Shown here piece after piece: positions 33,368 to 41,772 of a stretch of 50,258 nt of DNA. Every line of letters starts with the position of its first letter. Within the stretch, counting starts at the first letter, position 1. Source of the stretch: Aeriscardovia sp. (GTDB lineage: Bacteria > Actinomycetota > Actinomycetes > Actinomycetales > Bifidobacteriaceae). The notes beneath the pieces are model-generated. The model made no database searches. It saw nothing but the letters and a program-made list of their open reading frames with translations, and had not been told where the DNA came from. Where the stretch lies: the NCBI GenBank assembly GCA_017413255.1, contig JAFPUC010000011.1:1-50258 (forward strand), read 5' to 3'. The translations under genes and the position numbers were made by a program.

Positions 33368-34443
33368 GAATCGAGAGGCTGGCTCTAAAAAATTACAGAA
33401 GCTGGAGAGATCTCCTGCTGGATCCGGCTCCCGGCGTCAATGTGATCTACGGCCCAAACGGAAGCGGAAAAACCAATATAGTCGAATCCATCTGCCTTTT
33501 GTCTTCAGGTTCCAGCAGGCGCGGGAGACTTCCCCTTCAGATTCTGCATGGAGCCGCCGAAGCCGACGTCAAGGCAAAAATTTTCTCCCAAAACGGCGAA
33601 AGCAGGATTTTGGAGGCGGCGATAAAGGCCTCCCGCCTTTACGCAAGAGAGGATGGGGGCAAGTGGGGAAGTTTTTCAGTCCTTTCCCCCCTCCCTGCGG
33701 TTTCCTTCGACCCATCCGACCTTCTTCTCTGCTCCTCTGCCGACAGGAGGCGAACCTTTCTTGACGAAGCCTGCTTTCAGGCAGCCGGAACCTACCGAGC
33801 GCAGAGGAGGGAATTTTTGAAGATTCTATCCCAAAAATCCAGCCTCTTAAAAAAAATCAGGGAGGAAGGAGGGGAAAACAGATCTCAGCTTTTTTCCGCC
33901 CTTCTCGCCTTTAACTGCCAGTTTTCCCTCCTCGCCTTTTCCCTCACCCGCTTCCGGGCAAAGGCTGCAAAGGCTATCTCTTCCTCCTTTTCCCGGTCCT
34001 ACAAACGCTTTTCAGGCCTACGGGCCGATATGAAGTTTGTGCCCTCTTTGCCCGAGGCCCTGGAAGAAGGGGGGCTTAAAAAAGTCAAAGAGCATTTGGA
34101 GGCAAGGACCGAAGCCGAGATCGCATCGGGCTTTCCGCTTTTAGGGCCGCAGCGTGATGACTTTTCGCTCTTTCTCGAAGGCTTCCCCCTTTCGCAAGTG
34201 GCGAGCGGAGGGCAGGCGTGGATGGCCGCACTGTCTTTGAGGATGTCTCAATTTGAAGCGCTTAAGAGGCTTGGGCCCATTTTGGTTTTAGACGACGTCT
34301 TTGCCCAGCTGGATCCCGAAAGGAGGGCCGCCATCCTCTCCTCCTTCCCCTCCGGCACCCAGGTCTTCATAACCGCTACGAGCAGGAAGGATGTGCCTGA
34401 AGTTGAGGGATGGAATGCAATACCGGTCGAGCATATCGGATAA
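33364..34443 (+). CDS. recF: DNA replication and repair protein RecF
   Basis: 359 residues. An SMC-like ATPase that loads RecA at single-strand gaps. It starts MRIERLALKNYRSW and has Walker A IYGPNGSGKTNIVESI. Later landmarks are the signature segment SQVASGGQAWMAALSLRMSQ and Walker B PILVLDDVFAQLDPERR. The GTG start overlaps dnaN by four bases and the gene's end overlaps the DUF721 gene. Confidence 0.94.
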   Translation: MRIERLALKNYRSWRDLLLDPAPGVNVIYGPNGSGKTNIVESICLLSSGSSRRGRLPLQILHGAAEADVKAKIFSQNGESRILEAAIKASRLYAREDGGKWGSFSVLSPLPAVSFDPSDLLLCSSADRRRTFLDEACFQAAGTYRAQRREFLKILSQKSSLLKKIREEGGENRSQLFSALLAFNCQFSLLAFSLTRFRAKAAKAISSSFSRSYKRFSGLRADMKFVPSLPEALEEGGLKKVKEHLEARTEAEIASGFPLLGPQRDDFSLFLEGFPLSQVASGGQAWMAALSLRMSQFEALKRLGPILVLDDVFAQLDPERRAAILSSFPSGTQVFITATSRKDVPEVEGWNAIPVEHIG

Positions 34444-34864
34444 AAAGCCTTTCTGCCTCAAGGAGGGAGGGGGAGAAAAACTCATTTCCTTTGTGGGAGG
34501 GCTTTACCTGCCCCCCCGCCTTCCCGGATCCGTCGAAGTGCGCCAGGAAAAGGCGGAAAGGATAAGGGAGGAATTTGGCAGTCCGGAAAGGGAGGTTAAA
34601 AAGCTTTCCGGCCTCTTTGCAGGACCTCTTAGGAGGAGCGCGCAAGTGGGAAGGTTTTTTCTTGAATGGGAAAATATGCTTCCCGATTTGAGCGGGGCCT
34701 ATCGGTTTTTAAGGCTCGAAGGCGACGAAGTGTATTTAGAAGCCCTCAATCCTTGCTGGCTTAAAAGAAAGAAATTTGACGAGGCAAGGATAGAGAAGGT
34801 TCTAAACGAATATCTGAGCTCAGGCACGGTCAAAGTAAAAATAGCTCAAAATACAAAAAAATAG
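34415..34864 (+). CDS. DUF721 family protein (DciA-like)
   Basis: 149 residues. Members of this family between recF and gyrB in actinobacteria resemble DciA, a loader or helper of the replicative helicase. The C-terminal domain reads FFLEWENMLPDLSGAYRFL, GDEVYLEALNPCWLKRKKFD and then IEKVLNEYL, similar to the DciA fold pattern; the N-terminal part is poorly conserved. The ATG at 34415 has GAGGG five bases upstream and lies within the recF 3' end. The similarity is moderate; position is the stronger evidence. Confidence 0.75.
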   Translation: MQYRSSISDKKPFCLKEGGGEKLISFVGGLYLPPRLPGSVEVRQEKAERIREEFGSPEREVKKLSGLFAGPLRRSAQVGRFFLEWENMLPDLSGAYRFLRLEGDEVYLEALNPCWLKRKKFDEARIEKVLNEYLSSGTVKVKIAQNTKK

Positions 34865-34984
34865 CCTCATTTCGGCCTTAAAGATGTGTCCGGGGCATAT
34901 TTTATGCTGGATTGAGCAAAGGGCCTCTAGAGAGCCGATTTTAGGCCTCTAAACGAAGGCCCGTTTTTAGAAGGGGCAATTCAA

Positions 34985-36985
34985 GTGGACTCTAGCGAAA
35001 AAGACGGCGATCTTAAACGGCCCGAGAGCGGCGTCTCGCAGCCCGGGCAGTACAACGCTTCGGATCTCAAGGTCTTGGAAGGCCTGGAGCACGTCAGGAC
35101 CAGGCCCGGGATGTATATTGGCTCCACCAATTCCCGGGGTCTTCATCATCTGGTTTACGAGATAGTTGACAATTCAGTAGATGAAGCCCTGGCCGGCTAC
35201 GCCACCAAGATCGAAGTGGAGATTTTGCCCGAAAACGGCATTAGGGTTACAGACGACGGAAGAGGCATCCCGGTGGACATCGTCCCCGGGGAAGGCAAAA
35301 GCGGCGTAGAAGTGGTGATGACCAAATTAAACGCCGGAGGAAAGTTCGGGGGTGGAGGCTACTCGGTGTCGGGAGGCCTTCACGGAGTGGGAATTTCGGT
35401 GGTAAACGCCCTGTCGACCGAGATGAAGGTGGAAGTGGAGAGAGGGGGCTGGCTCTGGGAGCAGTCCTATGTAAACCACAAGCCCTTAGAACCGCTTAAA
35501 AAAGTCAGGAAGGTCGGGGAAAAAGAGACCGGGACCCGGGTTACCTTCTACGCAGATCCCCAAATCTTTAAGGAAACCACCGACTACAGTTTCGACATCA
35601 TCCGCCAAAGGCTCCAGCAGACGGCCTTTTTGAACCCCGGCCTTTCCATAAGCCTGAAGGACGAAAGAAAACAGGGCGAGGATCAGGAGGCTTCCTTCCT
35701 TTACGAAGGCGGCCTGTCTGACTACGTGGCCTACCTTTGCGCTTCAAGTTCGGCCTCCCCCCTCTTCCCGGAGGTGATAGCCCTAAAGGCGGAAGACAAA
35801 GGCCTGGGCATTTCTTTAGACATCGCCCTTGCCTGGACCGCCAAGTACGGGACCGTTCTAAAGACTTTTGCAAACACCATAGAGACGGTGGACGGAGGGA
35901 CCCACGAGGAAGGGTTCAAAGCCGCCATTACAACCACCCTCAACCGATACGCCAAAGACAAGGGCCTTTTAAAGTCGGGAGACGAGAACCTGTCCGGAGA
36001 AGACGTGAGGGAGGGGCTTGTATCTGTAGTTTCCGTAAAGCTTGTAAACCCGCAATTTGAGGGCCAGACGAAGGGGAAGCTTGGAAATTCTGAGGCAAAG
36101 ACTTTCGTCCAAAAGGTAGTAAACGACAAATTCTATGCCTGGCTGGATTCCCATCCGGCGGCAGGAAAGCTCATCGTAGGCAAGGCCCAGGACGCCTACA
36201 GGGCCAGGATCGCAGCCAGGAAAGCCAGGGAGGCGAGCAGGAAAAAGTCCCTTTTGGAATCTGCCACCACCCCCGACAAGCTCAAGGACTGCGCCTACAA
36301 AAATCCGGATCTGTGCGAACTTTTCATAGTGGAAGGCAACTCCGCCGGCGGAAGCGCGGTGTCGGGAAGAGATCAAAGGTTCCAGGCGATTTTGCCGTTG
36401 AGGGGAAAGATCCTAAATACCGAGAAAGCCACAACCGAAAAGATGGTTAAAAGCGAAACGATTGAAACCCTCATAGCGAGCATCGGGGCCGGAAGCGGGG
36501 CTTCTTTCGACGTTTCCAAGGCCAGGTACCACAAGGTGATAGTTATGGCGGACGCCGATGTGGACGGAGCGCATATAGCCACCCTCCTTCTCACCCTCTT
36601 CTTCAGGTACATGCGCCCTCTGATAGAGGCCGGGTACGTGTATATTGCCATGCCCCCCCTTTACCGAATCCGCTGGACCAAGGGCCCGGACAGCTTCGCC
36701 TTTTCCGATGCGCAAAGGGATGAGAAGATAAGCGAAGGGCAGAAAGAGGGAAGGAAGCTGCGCAGCGAAAACGCAATACAGCGCTACAAAGGCCTAGGAG
36801 AAATGGACGCCCAGGAGCTGTGGGAAACCACCATGGACCCCTCCACCAGACTGCTTAAGAAAGTTTGCATGGGGGACGCCCAGATCGCAGACGCCACCTT
36901 CGCCATGCTTATGGGCGAGGCCGTGGAGCCCAGAAGAGAATTTATTGAGGCAGAGGCTAAAAGCGTCAAATTCATAGATGCCTAG
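34985..36985 (+). CDS. gyrB: DNA gyrase subunit B
   Basis: 666 residues. The ATPase subunit of gyrase, which introduces negative supercoils. GHKL ATPase features: VDEALAGYATKI with the DDGRGIPVD loop and GGLHGVGISVVNALS. The TOPRIM domain: LFIVEGNSAGGSAVSGRD, RGKILN and VIVMADADVDGAHIATLLL. The C-terminal motif QRYKGLGEMDAQELWETTMD is complete. The GTG at 34985 has AGAAGGGG upstream. An alternative start further in is not needed. It lies eight bases before gyrA. Confidence 0.96.
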   Translation: MDSSEKDGDLKRPESGVSQPGQYNASDLKVLEGLEHVRTRPGMYIGSTNSRGLHHLVYEIVDNSVDEALAGYATKIEVEILPENGIRVTDDGRGIPVDIVPGEGKSGVEVVMTKLNAGGKFGGGGYSVSGGLHGVGISVVNALSTEMKVEVERGGWLWEQSYVNHKPLEPLKKVRKVGEKETGTRVTFYADPQIFKETTDYSFDIIRQRLQQTAFLNPGLSISLKDERKQGEDQEASFLYEGGLSDYVAYLCASSSASPLFPEVIALKAEDKGLGISLDIALAWTAKYGTVLKTFANTIETVDGGTHEEGFKAAITTTLNRYAKDKGLLKSGDENLSGEDVREGLVSVVSVKLVNPQFEGQTKGKLGNSEAKTFVQKVVNDKFYAWLDSHPAAGKLIVGKAQDAYRARIAARKAREASRKKSLLESATTPDKLKDCAYKNPDLCELFIVEGNSAGGSAVSGRDQRFQAILPLRGKILNTEKATTEKMVKSETIETLIASIGAGSGASFDVSKARYHKVIVMADADVDGAHIATLLLTLFFRYMRPLIEAGYVYIAMPPLYRIRWTKGPDSFAFSDAQRDEKISEGQKEGRKLRSENAIQRYKGLGEMDAQELWETTMDPSTRLLKKVCMGDAQIADATFAMLMGEAVEPRREFIEAEAKSVKFIDA

Positions 36986-36993
36986 GGGGAAGC

Positions 36994-39492
36994 ATGGACA
37001 GCGATTTATTTGATCAAATGCAGGAAGAAGAGGCGGGAGAGCGCATAAATCCCGTAAATATCAGCCGGGAGATGAGAGAGTCCTATCTCGCCTATGCGAT
37101 CTCGGTCATCGTCGACAGGGCTCTTCCCGATGTGAGAGACGGCCTAAAGCCCGTACACAGGCGCATTATTTACGGAATGCTGGAAGGCGGCTATAAGCCC
37201 AGCAAGGGCCCCACCAAGTCTGCGAGGATTGTCGGCGAAGTCATGGGAAACTACCATCCGCACGGCGACGCCTCGATTTACGATGCCCTGGTGAGGCTGG
37301 CGCAGCCATGGGCCATGCGCTACCCCCTGGTGTTTAGCCACGGCAACTTCGGATCCCCTTCCGATCCTTCGCCTGCGGCAATGAGGTACACCGAGTGCTG
37401 CATGAATCAGCTCTCTTTGGAGATGGTGCGAGACATCGACAAGGATGCCGTAGACTTTGTGCCAAACTACGACGGCCAGCAGCAGGAGCCCACGGTTCTC
37501 CCCTCCCGCTTCCCCAACCTTTTGGTAAACGGATCTGCAGGAATAGCCGTGGGCATGGCCACCAATATCCCCACCCACAACCTGAGGGAAGTGGCTGAGG
37601 GGATCCACTGGGTGCTAGATCACCCGGAGGCCGGCAAAGAAGAAACCTTAGATGCCCTGATTTCCATTATCCACGGCCCCGATTTTCCGACCGGGGCCCA
37701 GATCCTGGGAAGGCGCGGGATAGAAGAGGCTTACCGGACTGGCCGCGGAGCCATAGTGATGAGGGCCAAGGTAAAGATAGAGGAGATAGACAAGAGGACC
37801 TGCCTTGTCATAACCGAGCTCCCCTACCAGGTAAACCCCGACAGGCTCATGGGTTCGATTGTCGACCTTATAAAGGCGGGAGTGATAAAGGGCATAGCCG
37901 ACATGGAGGACTCCACCAACAGCAAGGAAGGGCTGAAAATCGTCCTCACCCTCAAAAGGGATGCGGTGCCCAAAGTAGTTCTAAACAACCTCTTCAAGCA
38001 CACCCAGCTCCAAACCACCTTCGGAGCCAATATGCTGGCCTTGGTGGACGGGGTCCCGAGGACCCTTTCGCTAGACAGGTTTGTGTGCCTGTGGATAGAG
38101 CACCAGATGGAGGTAATACGAAGGAGGACCGCCTACACCAGGAAGGAAACCCAAAAAAGGGAGCACCTCCTTTTGGGCCTGGTAAAGGCGGCTTCTAGGG
38201 TGGATGAAGTGGTAAAGGCCCTCAAAGAGAGCGGAAGCGTGGAAGAGGCCAGAGGGAAGCTGAAAGAAATGCTTGAGATAGACGACGGACAGGCCGACGG
38301 CATTCTTTCCATGCAGCTTCGCCAGCTCGCCTCCCTTGAAAGGGAAAAAATCGTAAGCGAACACGACAGGTTGACATCTGAAATCGAAGAGTGCGATTCC
38401 ATCCTTTCGGATCCCGCAAAAAGGGTGAAGATCCTTGAAAAAGAGCTAGACGAAATAGTTTCAAAGTTCGGAGACGACAGAAGGACGGAGATAGTAAGGG
38501 ACTTGTCAAAAGTGGAAGACGAAGACCTTATAGAAGAAAAACCCATGGTCTACTCCCTCACTCGCTCCGGCTACATCAAGGCTTCCTCGGAAGACGAATA
38601 CAAGGCCCAGCACCGCGGAGGCAAGGGCGTGAAGGGGGCAAGCCTTTCGGAGGGGGATCTCGTAGATCACTTCATTTCCGCATCCAACCACGACTGGCTC
38701 CTCTTCTTTACCAACATGGGAAGGCTTTACAAGGTCAAGGGTTTTGAAATTCCGGAGTCCCGAAGGGATGCCAAAGGGCAGCATATAGCCAATGTGCTCC
38801 AGCTCGAGCCCGGGGAAAAAGTGGAGAAGATGCTTGCCATCTCTAACTTTGACCAGGCTTCCTTCCTCGTCCTTGCAACAAAGAAGGGAAAAGTGAAAAA
38901 GACCGCGCTTTCCAACTACGCCAATGGAAGGAAGAGGGGCCTTATAGCCATTTCCCTCACTCCAGGCGACGAACTTATAGGAGCGGGGCTGTGCAACGAA
39001 GAAGACGATCTCATCTTCATTTCCAAAAAGGGCATGAGCATCCGCTTCTGCGCCAACAACGATCAGCTTCGGCCTTTGGGCAGGCAGGCAGCCGGGGTGC
39101 AGGCCATGAAGCTTAAAGAAGGTGACGAAGTGATAAGCATGAAGGTGGTTCCTGGCCGCCCCGAAGATGAAAAACGGAAGGCGTTTCTGCTTTTGGCCAC
39201 CTCCCAGGGATTTGCCAAAAAAACCTCTCTGGACAAGTACAAAGTGCAGTTCAGAAACGGGTACGGCACCAAGGCCATGAGCATGAAAGACGAGAGGGGG
39301 TCGGTCGTGGGAGCGGTCGTGCTCCAGGAGGACTCCGATATCTTCATGCCCGTTTTAAACACCGGCAAGGTCATCAGGTTTAACAGCTCGGAAATTAAAG
39401 AGTCCGGGAGGGTCACTCAGGGCGTAAAAGCGGTAGATCTGGATCCGGGCGACGAAGTGACCGGGGCCTTCAAGTCGGAAGCGGACCTGTGA
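36994..39492 (+). CDS. gyrA: DNA gyrase subunit A
   Basis: 832 residues. The DNA-cleaving subunit of gyrase. N-terminal ALPDVRDGLKPVHRRIIYGM and the quinolone-resistance region YHPHGDASIYDALVRLAQPW are present. The active-site Tyr lies in AAMRYTEC. The residue matching E. coli Ser83 is Ala, as in mycobacteria, followed by Ser; Asp87 is conserved. The C-terminal part has the beta-propeller repeats, including the GyrA-box-like HRGGKGVKG. The ATG has AGGGGGAA before it. Confidence 0.96.
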   Translation: MDSDLFDQMQEEEAGERINPVNISREMRESYLAYAISVIVDRALPDVRDGLKPVHRRIIYGMLEGGYKPSKGPTKSARIVGEVMGNYHPHGDASIYDALVRLAQPWAMRYPLVFSHGNFGSPSDPSPAAMRYTECCMNQLSLEMVRDIDKDAVDFVPNYDGQQQEPTVLPSRFPNLLVNGSAGIAVGMATNIPTHNLREVAEGIHWVLDHPEAGKEETLDALISIIHGPDFPTGAQILGRRGIEEAYRTGRGAIVMRAKVKIEEIDKRTCLVITELPYQVNPDRLMGSIVDLIKAGVIKGIADMEDSTNSKEGLKIVLTLKRDAVPKVVLNNLFKHTQLQTTFGANMLALVDGVPRTLSLDRFVCLWIEHQMEVIRRRTAYTRKETQKREHLLLGLVKAASRVDEVVKALKESGSVEEARGKLKEMLEIDDGQADGILSMQLRQLASLEREKIVSEHDRLTSEIEECDSILSDPAKRVKILEKELDEIVSKFGDDRRTEIVRDLSKVEDEDLIEEKPMVYSLTRSGYIKASSEDEYKAQHRGGKGVKGASLSEGDLVDHFISASNHDWLLFFTNMGRLYKVKGFEIPESRRDAKGQHIANVLQLEPGEKVEKMLAISNFDQASFLVLATKKGKVKKTALSNYANGRKRGLIAISLTPGDELIGAGLCNEEDDLIFISKKGMSIRFCANNDQLRPLGRQAAGVQAMKLKEGDEVISMKVVPGRPEDEKRKAFLLLATSQGFAKKTSLDKYKVQFRNGYGTKAMSMKDERGSVVGAVVLQEDSDIFMPVLNTGKVIRFNSSEIKESGRVTQGVKAVDLDPGDEVTGAFKSEADL

Positions 39493-39573
39493 GAGCCATT
39501 TGCTAGAGTATTTAATTGAATTTTAAACTCTCAATCGTACGCTTTTCACCGTTATGCTGTGACGAGGAGGAAA

Positions 39574-40038
39574 ATGGCTGACAATACAGAGGGGCGCCCC
39601 GCTCCCCAGGATTTGCCCCCGAGCGTGGCCCCGAGCGCTTCTAAGAGGCCAACCGGAAGAAAGCTAAGGATTCCCAAGGCCAGGAGGATGAGGCTGTCGG
39701 TAACGAAGGTGGATCCGTGGAGCGTGGCCAAGGTTTCCTTCCTCCTTTCCATAGCCTGGGGCATAATACAGGTGATTTGCGCCGCCGTGCTTTTCGGCGT
39801 GCTTAAGGCTATGGGGGTTTTCAACTCCATTTCAAAGCTCATTTCCAGCGCCGGGGTGTCTGCAGGATCCATGGCCGGGGGGAACATTTTTTCCATAGGC
39901 AAGATTTTGAGCATCGTGACGATATTTTCAGTGTTTGAAATTATTCTCGTCGTGATTCTTGCCACTATCGGGGCCTTTCTCTACAACGTGGTGTGCATGC
40001 TCATAGGCGGGGTGCACGTCACTTTGGGCGACGACTGA
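39574..40038 (+). CDS. DUF3566 transmembrane protein
   Basis: 154 residues. A Pro/Ser-rich cytoplasmic N-terminus leads to RLSVTKVDPWSVAKVSFLLSI, the DUF3566 signature, and two membrane segments (about 55-85 and 110-145). The family is confined to actinobacteria, almost always directly after gyrA. The function is unknown; a role in membrane or division organisation has been suggested for similar proteins. The ATG at 39574 follows AGGAGG by three bases; a GTG at 39559 would put the same motif inside the gene. Its end overlaps the convergent glycosyltransferase by 20 bases. The tRNA genes often found after this gene are absent. Confidence 0.88.
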   Translation: MADNTEGRPAPQDLPPSVAPSASKRPTGRKLRIPKARRMRLSVTKVDPWSVAKVSFLLSIAWGIIQVICAAVLFGVLKAMGVFNSISKLISSAGVSAGSMAGGNIFSIGKILSIVTIFSVFEIILVVILATIGAFLYNVVCMLIGGVHVTLGDD

Positions 40039-40930
40039 GCCCCCCTTCCCTCTTGCTCCTCAGGCCTATGGCGATGTTTTGCCTCACCGATTCATAATCA
40101 AAATTCAAAGGTGAGAAGGTCTGGATTGTTGCCCACCTTCTCAGATCCGGAAAAGCCTTCGATACAAACTCCAGTCTGTCTTTTAGCGCCTTTTCCCAGT
40201 CCATGAGCATCTTTTCCTTGCGCATAAGGGAGCTTTTGTGAAGGCGGTAGTGGTACAGGACTTCGGGAAGCCTTACGATTCGGCGGGCGTTGGCGAAGAT
40301 GTGGCAAATCCTGGCGGTGTCTTCCACAAGCCTTCCTTCCGGGAACTTCACCCCCTCGTATACCTTTTTTTCCGCCAGAAACGACCAAAGGTAGCCTCCG
40401 ATTTTTCCCTTGATCTGTTTCTTTATGATTTCCCTGGGGGTAAGAACTTCCACGGATTTATAGCGGTTGTGGGGATAGAAGCTGGGAACGGGCTTGCCAA
40501 ATTCATTTATCCCGTCGAATTTAAACATCGCTATCTGTGCCCGGTAGCGCTTCATAGCTTTTAGGCACTCTTCGACGAGGCGCGGATCCATCAGGTCGTC
40601 AGAATCGCAAAAATAAACGTATTTTCCCCGGGCCAGGGAAAGGCCCAGGTTTCTTGCGCATGACACTCCCCCGTTTTTTGTAAAAACCGCCTTGATCCTG
40701 GGGTCTCTTCTTTGGGCCTCTTTTAAAATGGCCCCGCTTCCATCCTTGGATCCGTCGTCTATGGCTATGACTTCAAGATTTCTCCACGTCTGATTGAGGA
40801 TGCTTTCTATCGTCTTTTTAAGCCATCTTTCAACGTTGTAGACGGTAAGGATCACGCTTACCAGCTCTTCGTTTTCCTTTTCGGGAAAATCTGGCAAATC
40901 TAAAGCCATAGGCACAAGGGTCCTTTGCAT
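40019..40930 (-). CDS. Family 2 glycosyltransferase
   Basis: 303 residues. A GT-A fold enzyme that transfers a sugar from a nucleotide-sugar donor. It shows VSVILTVYNVERWLKKTIESI at the start of the fold, IDDGSKDGS, and the metal-binding YFCDSDDLMDPR. The C-terminal part is shorter than in processive enzymes and has no membrane segments. Candidate products are surface polysaccharide or teichoic-type glycans. The start is uncertain: ATG at 40930, or GTG at 40915 with AAAGGA five bases before it. Confidence 0.88.
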   Translation of the reverse strand: MQRTLVPMALDLPDFPEKENEELVSVILTVYNVERWLKKTIESILNQTWRNLEVIAIDDGSKDGSGAILKEAQRRDPRIKAVFTKNGGVSCARNLGLSLARGKYVYFCDSDDLMDPRLVEECLKAMKRYRAQIAMFKFDGINEFGKPVPSFYPHNRYKSVEVLTPREIIKKQIKGKIGGYLWSFLAEKKVYEGVKFPEGRLVEDTARICHIFANARRIVRLPEVLYHYRLHKSSLMRKEKMLMDWEKALKDRLEFVSKAFPDLRRWATIQTFSPLNFDYESVRQNIAIGLRSKREGGLSRRPK

Positions 40931-40953
40931 GCCCCGGGAGAGGCAGGCTTGTT

Positions 40954-41517
40954 TTAAATCTTTCCTATCAGGTCTTCGTTGGGGGAAATGGTCTTATCTT
41001 CCTTTTGCCAGTGGGCGGGGCACACCTGGTCGCCGTGTTCGGCTACAAATCGGGCGGCTTCGAGAGTCCTCAGAGCCTCTTCCCCGTTTCTGCCAATTCC
41101 CATGTTGTTTACGGTGTAGGCCTGGATTATGCCTTCAGGATCCACTATGAAGGTCCCCCTGTAGGCGGTGCCGGTTTTTTCGCACAGCACTCCGAAGAAC
41201 CTGGCCAGCACCCCGGCGCTGTCGGAGAGCATGGGATAGGTGATTTTCCCTATCCCCTCGCTGGATTTCGCCCACGCGTCATGCACGTAGGCCGTGTCCT
41301 CGGACACCGAGTAAACTTCGCAACCCTCGGCCTTGAATTTGTCGTACAGGGTTTCCATCTCCTCCAGTTCGGTGGGGCACACGAAGGAAAAATCTGCAGG
41401 ATAAAAGATGAAAACGGACCAGTGGCCCAGAACCTGTGAAAGGGAAATTTCCGTTATTTCCTTCTTGTAGTATGCAGGAACCGTAAAGTCCTCAAGCTTT
41501 TTTCCTATCAAGCACAT
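40954..41517 (-). CDS. ahpC: Peroxiredoxin (AhpC type)
   Basis: 187 residues, typical 2-Cys peroxiredoxin length. The peroxidatic Cys lies in YPADFSFVCPTELEE and the resolving Cys in DQVCPAHWQK near the C-terminus. It reduces hydrogen peroxide and organic peroxides; no ahpF partner is in the window, so electrons probably come from the thioredoxin system (trxB at 25407). The ATG at 41517 follows GGGAGG by five bases; the longer frame from 41541 is disfavoured. Confidence 0.92.
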   Translation of the reverse strand: MCLIGKKLEDFTVPAYYKKEITEISLSQVLGHWSVFIFYPADFSFVCPTELEEMETLYDKFKAEGCEVYSVSEDTAYVHDAWAKSSEGIGKITYPMLSDSAGVLARFFGVLCEKTGTAYRGTFIVDPEGIIQAYTVNNMGIGRNGEEALRTLEAARFVAEHGDQVCPAHWQKEDKTISPNEDLIGKI

Positions 41518-41661
41518 ATAAGCCTCCCAATAGGGTTGCACGAGAAAAGGTAGTCAAATCAGACTAAATCCATTTTAAATGGATATCAACAGCCCGATCG
41601 CCCCCTCTTCTTTCCGGCATTGAAGAGTTTGTTGCCTCTCTAGGGTAAACTTACCAAAAGC

Positions 41662-41689
41662 TTGACATGAGGCAATTCGAGGCTATTTT
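41662..41689 (+). promoter_or_regulatory. Likely mgtA promoter
   Basis: TTGACA (41662-41667) and TATTTT (41684-41689) are spaced by 16 bases. Initiation near 41696 would give a leader of about 77 bases before the TTG start at 41773. The -35 is perfect; the -10 is weak. Confidence 0.5.
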
Positions 41690-41772
41690 GTTATTGTCTT
41701 TTGAGTAGTCCTTCTTCTACTCTCCGCTATAAGCGCCAAACGTTAAGCAAATCTGACGAAAGGAGGCAGAAA

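Noticed and set aside
41668..41709. 13-residue frame in front of mgtA as a leader peptide
   Set aside because: It overlaps the predicted promoter and begins upstream of the predicted transcription start.
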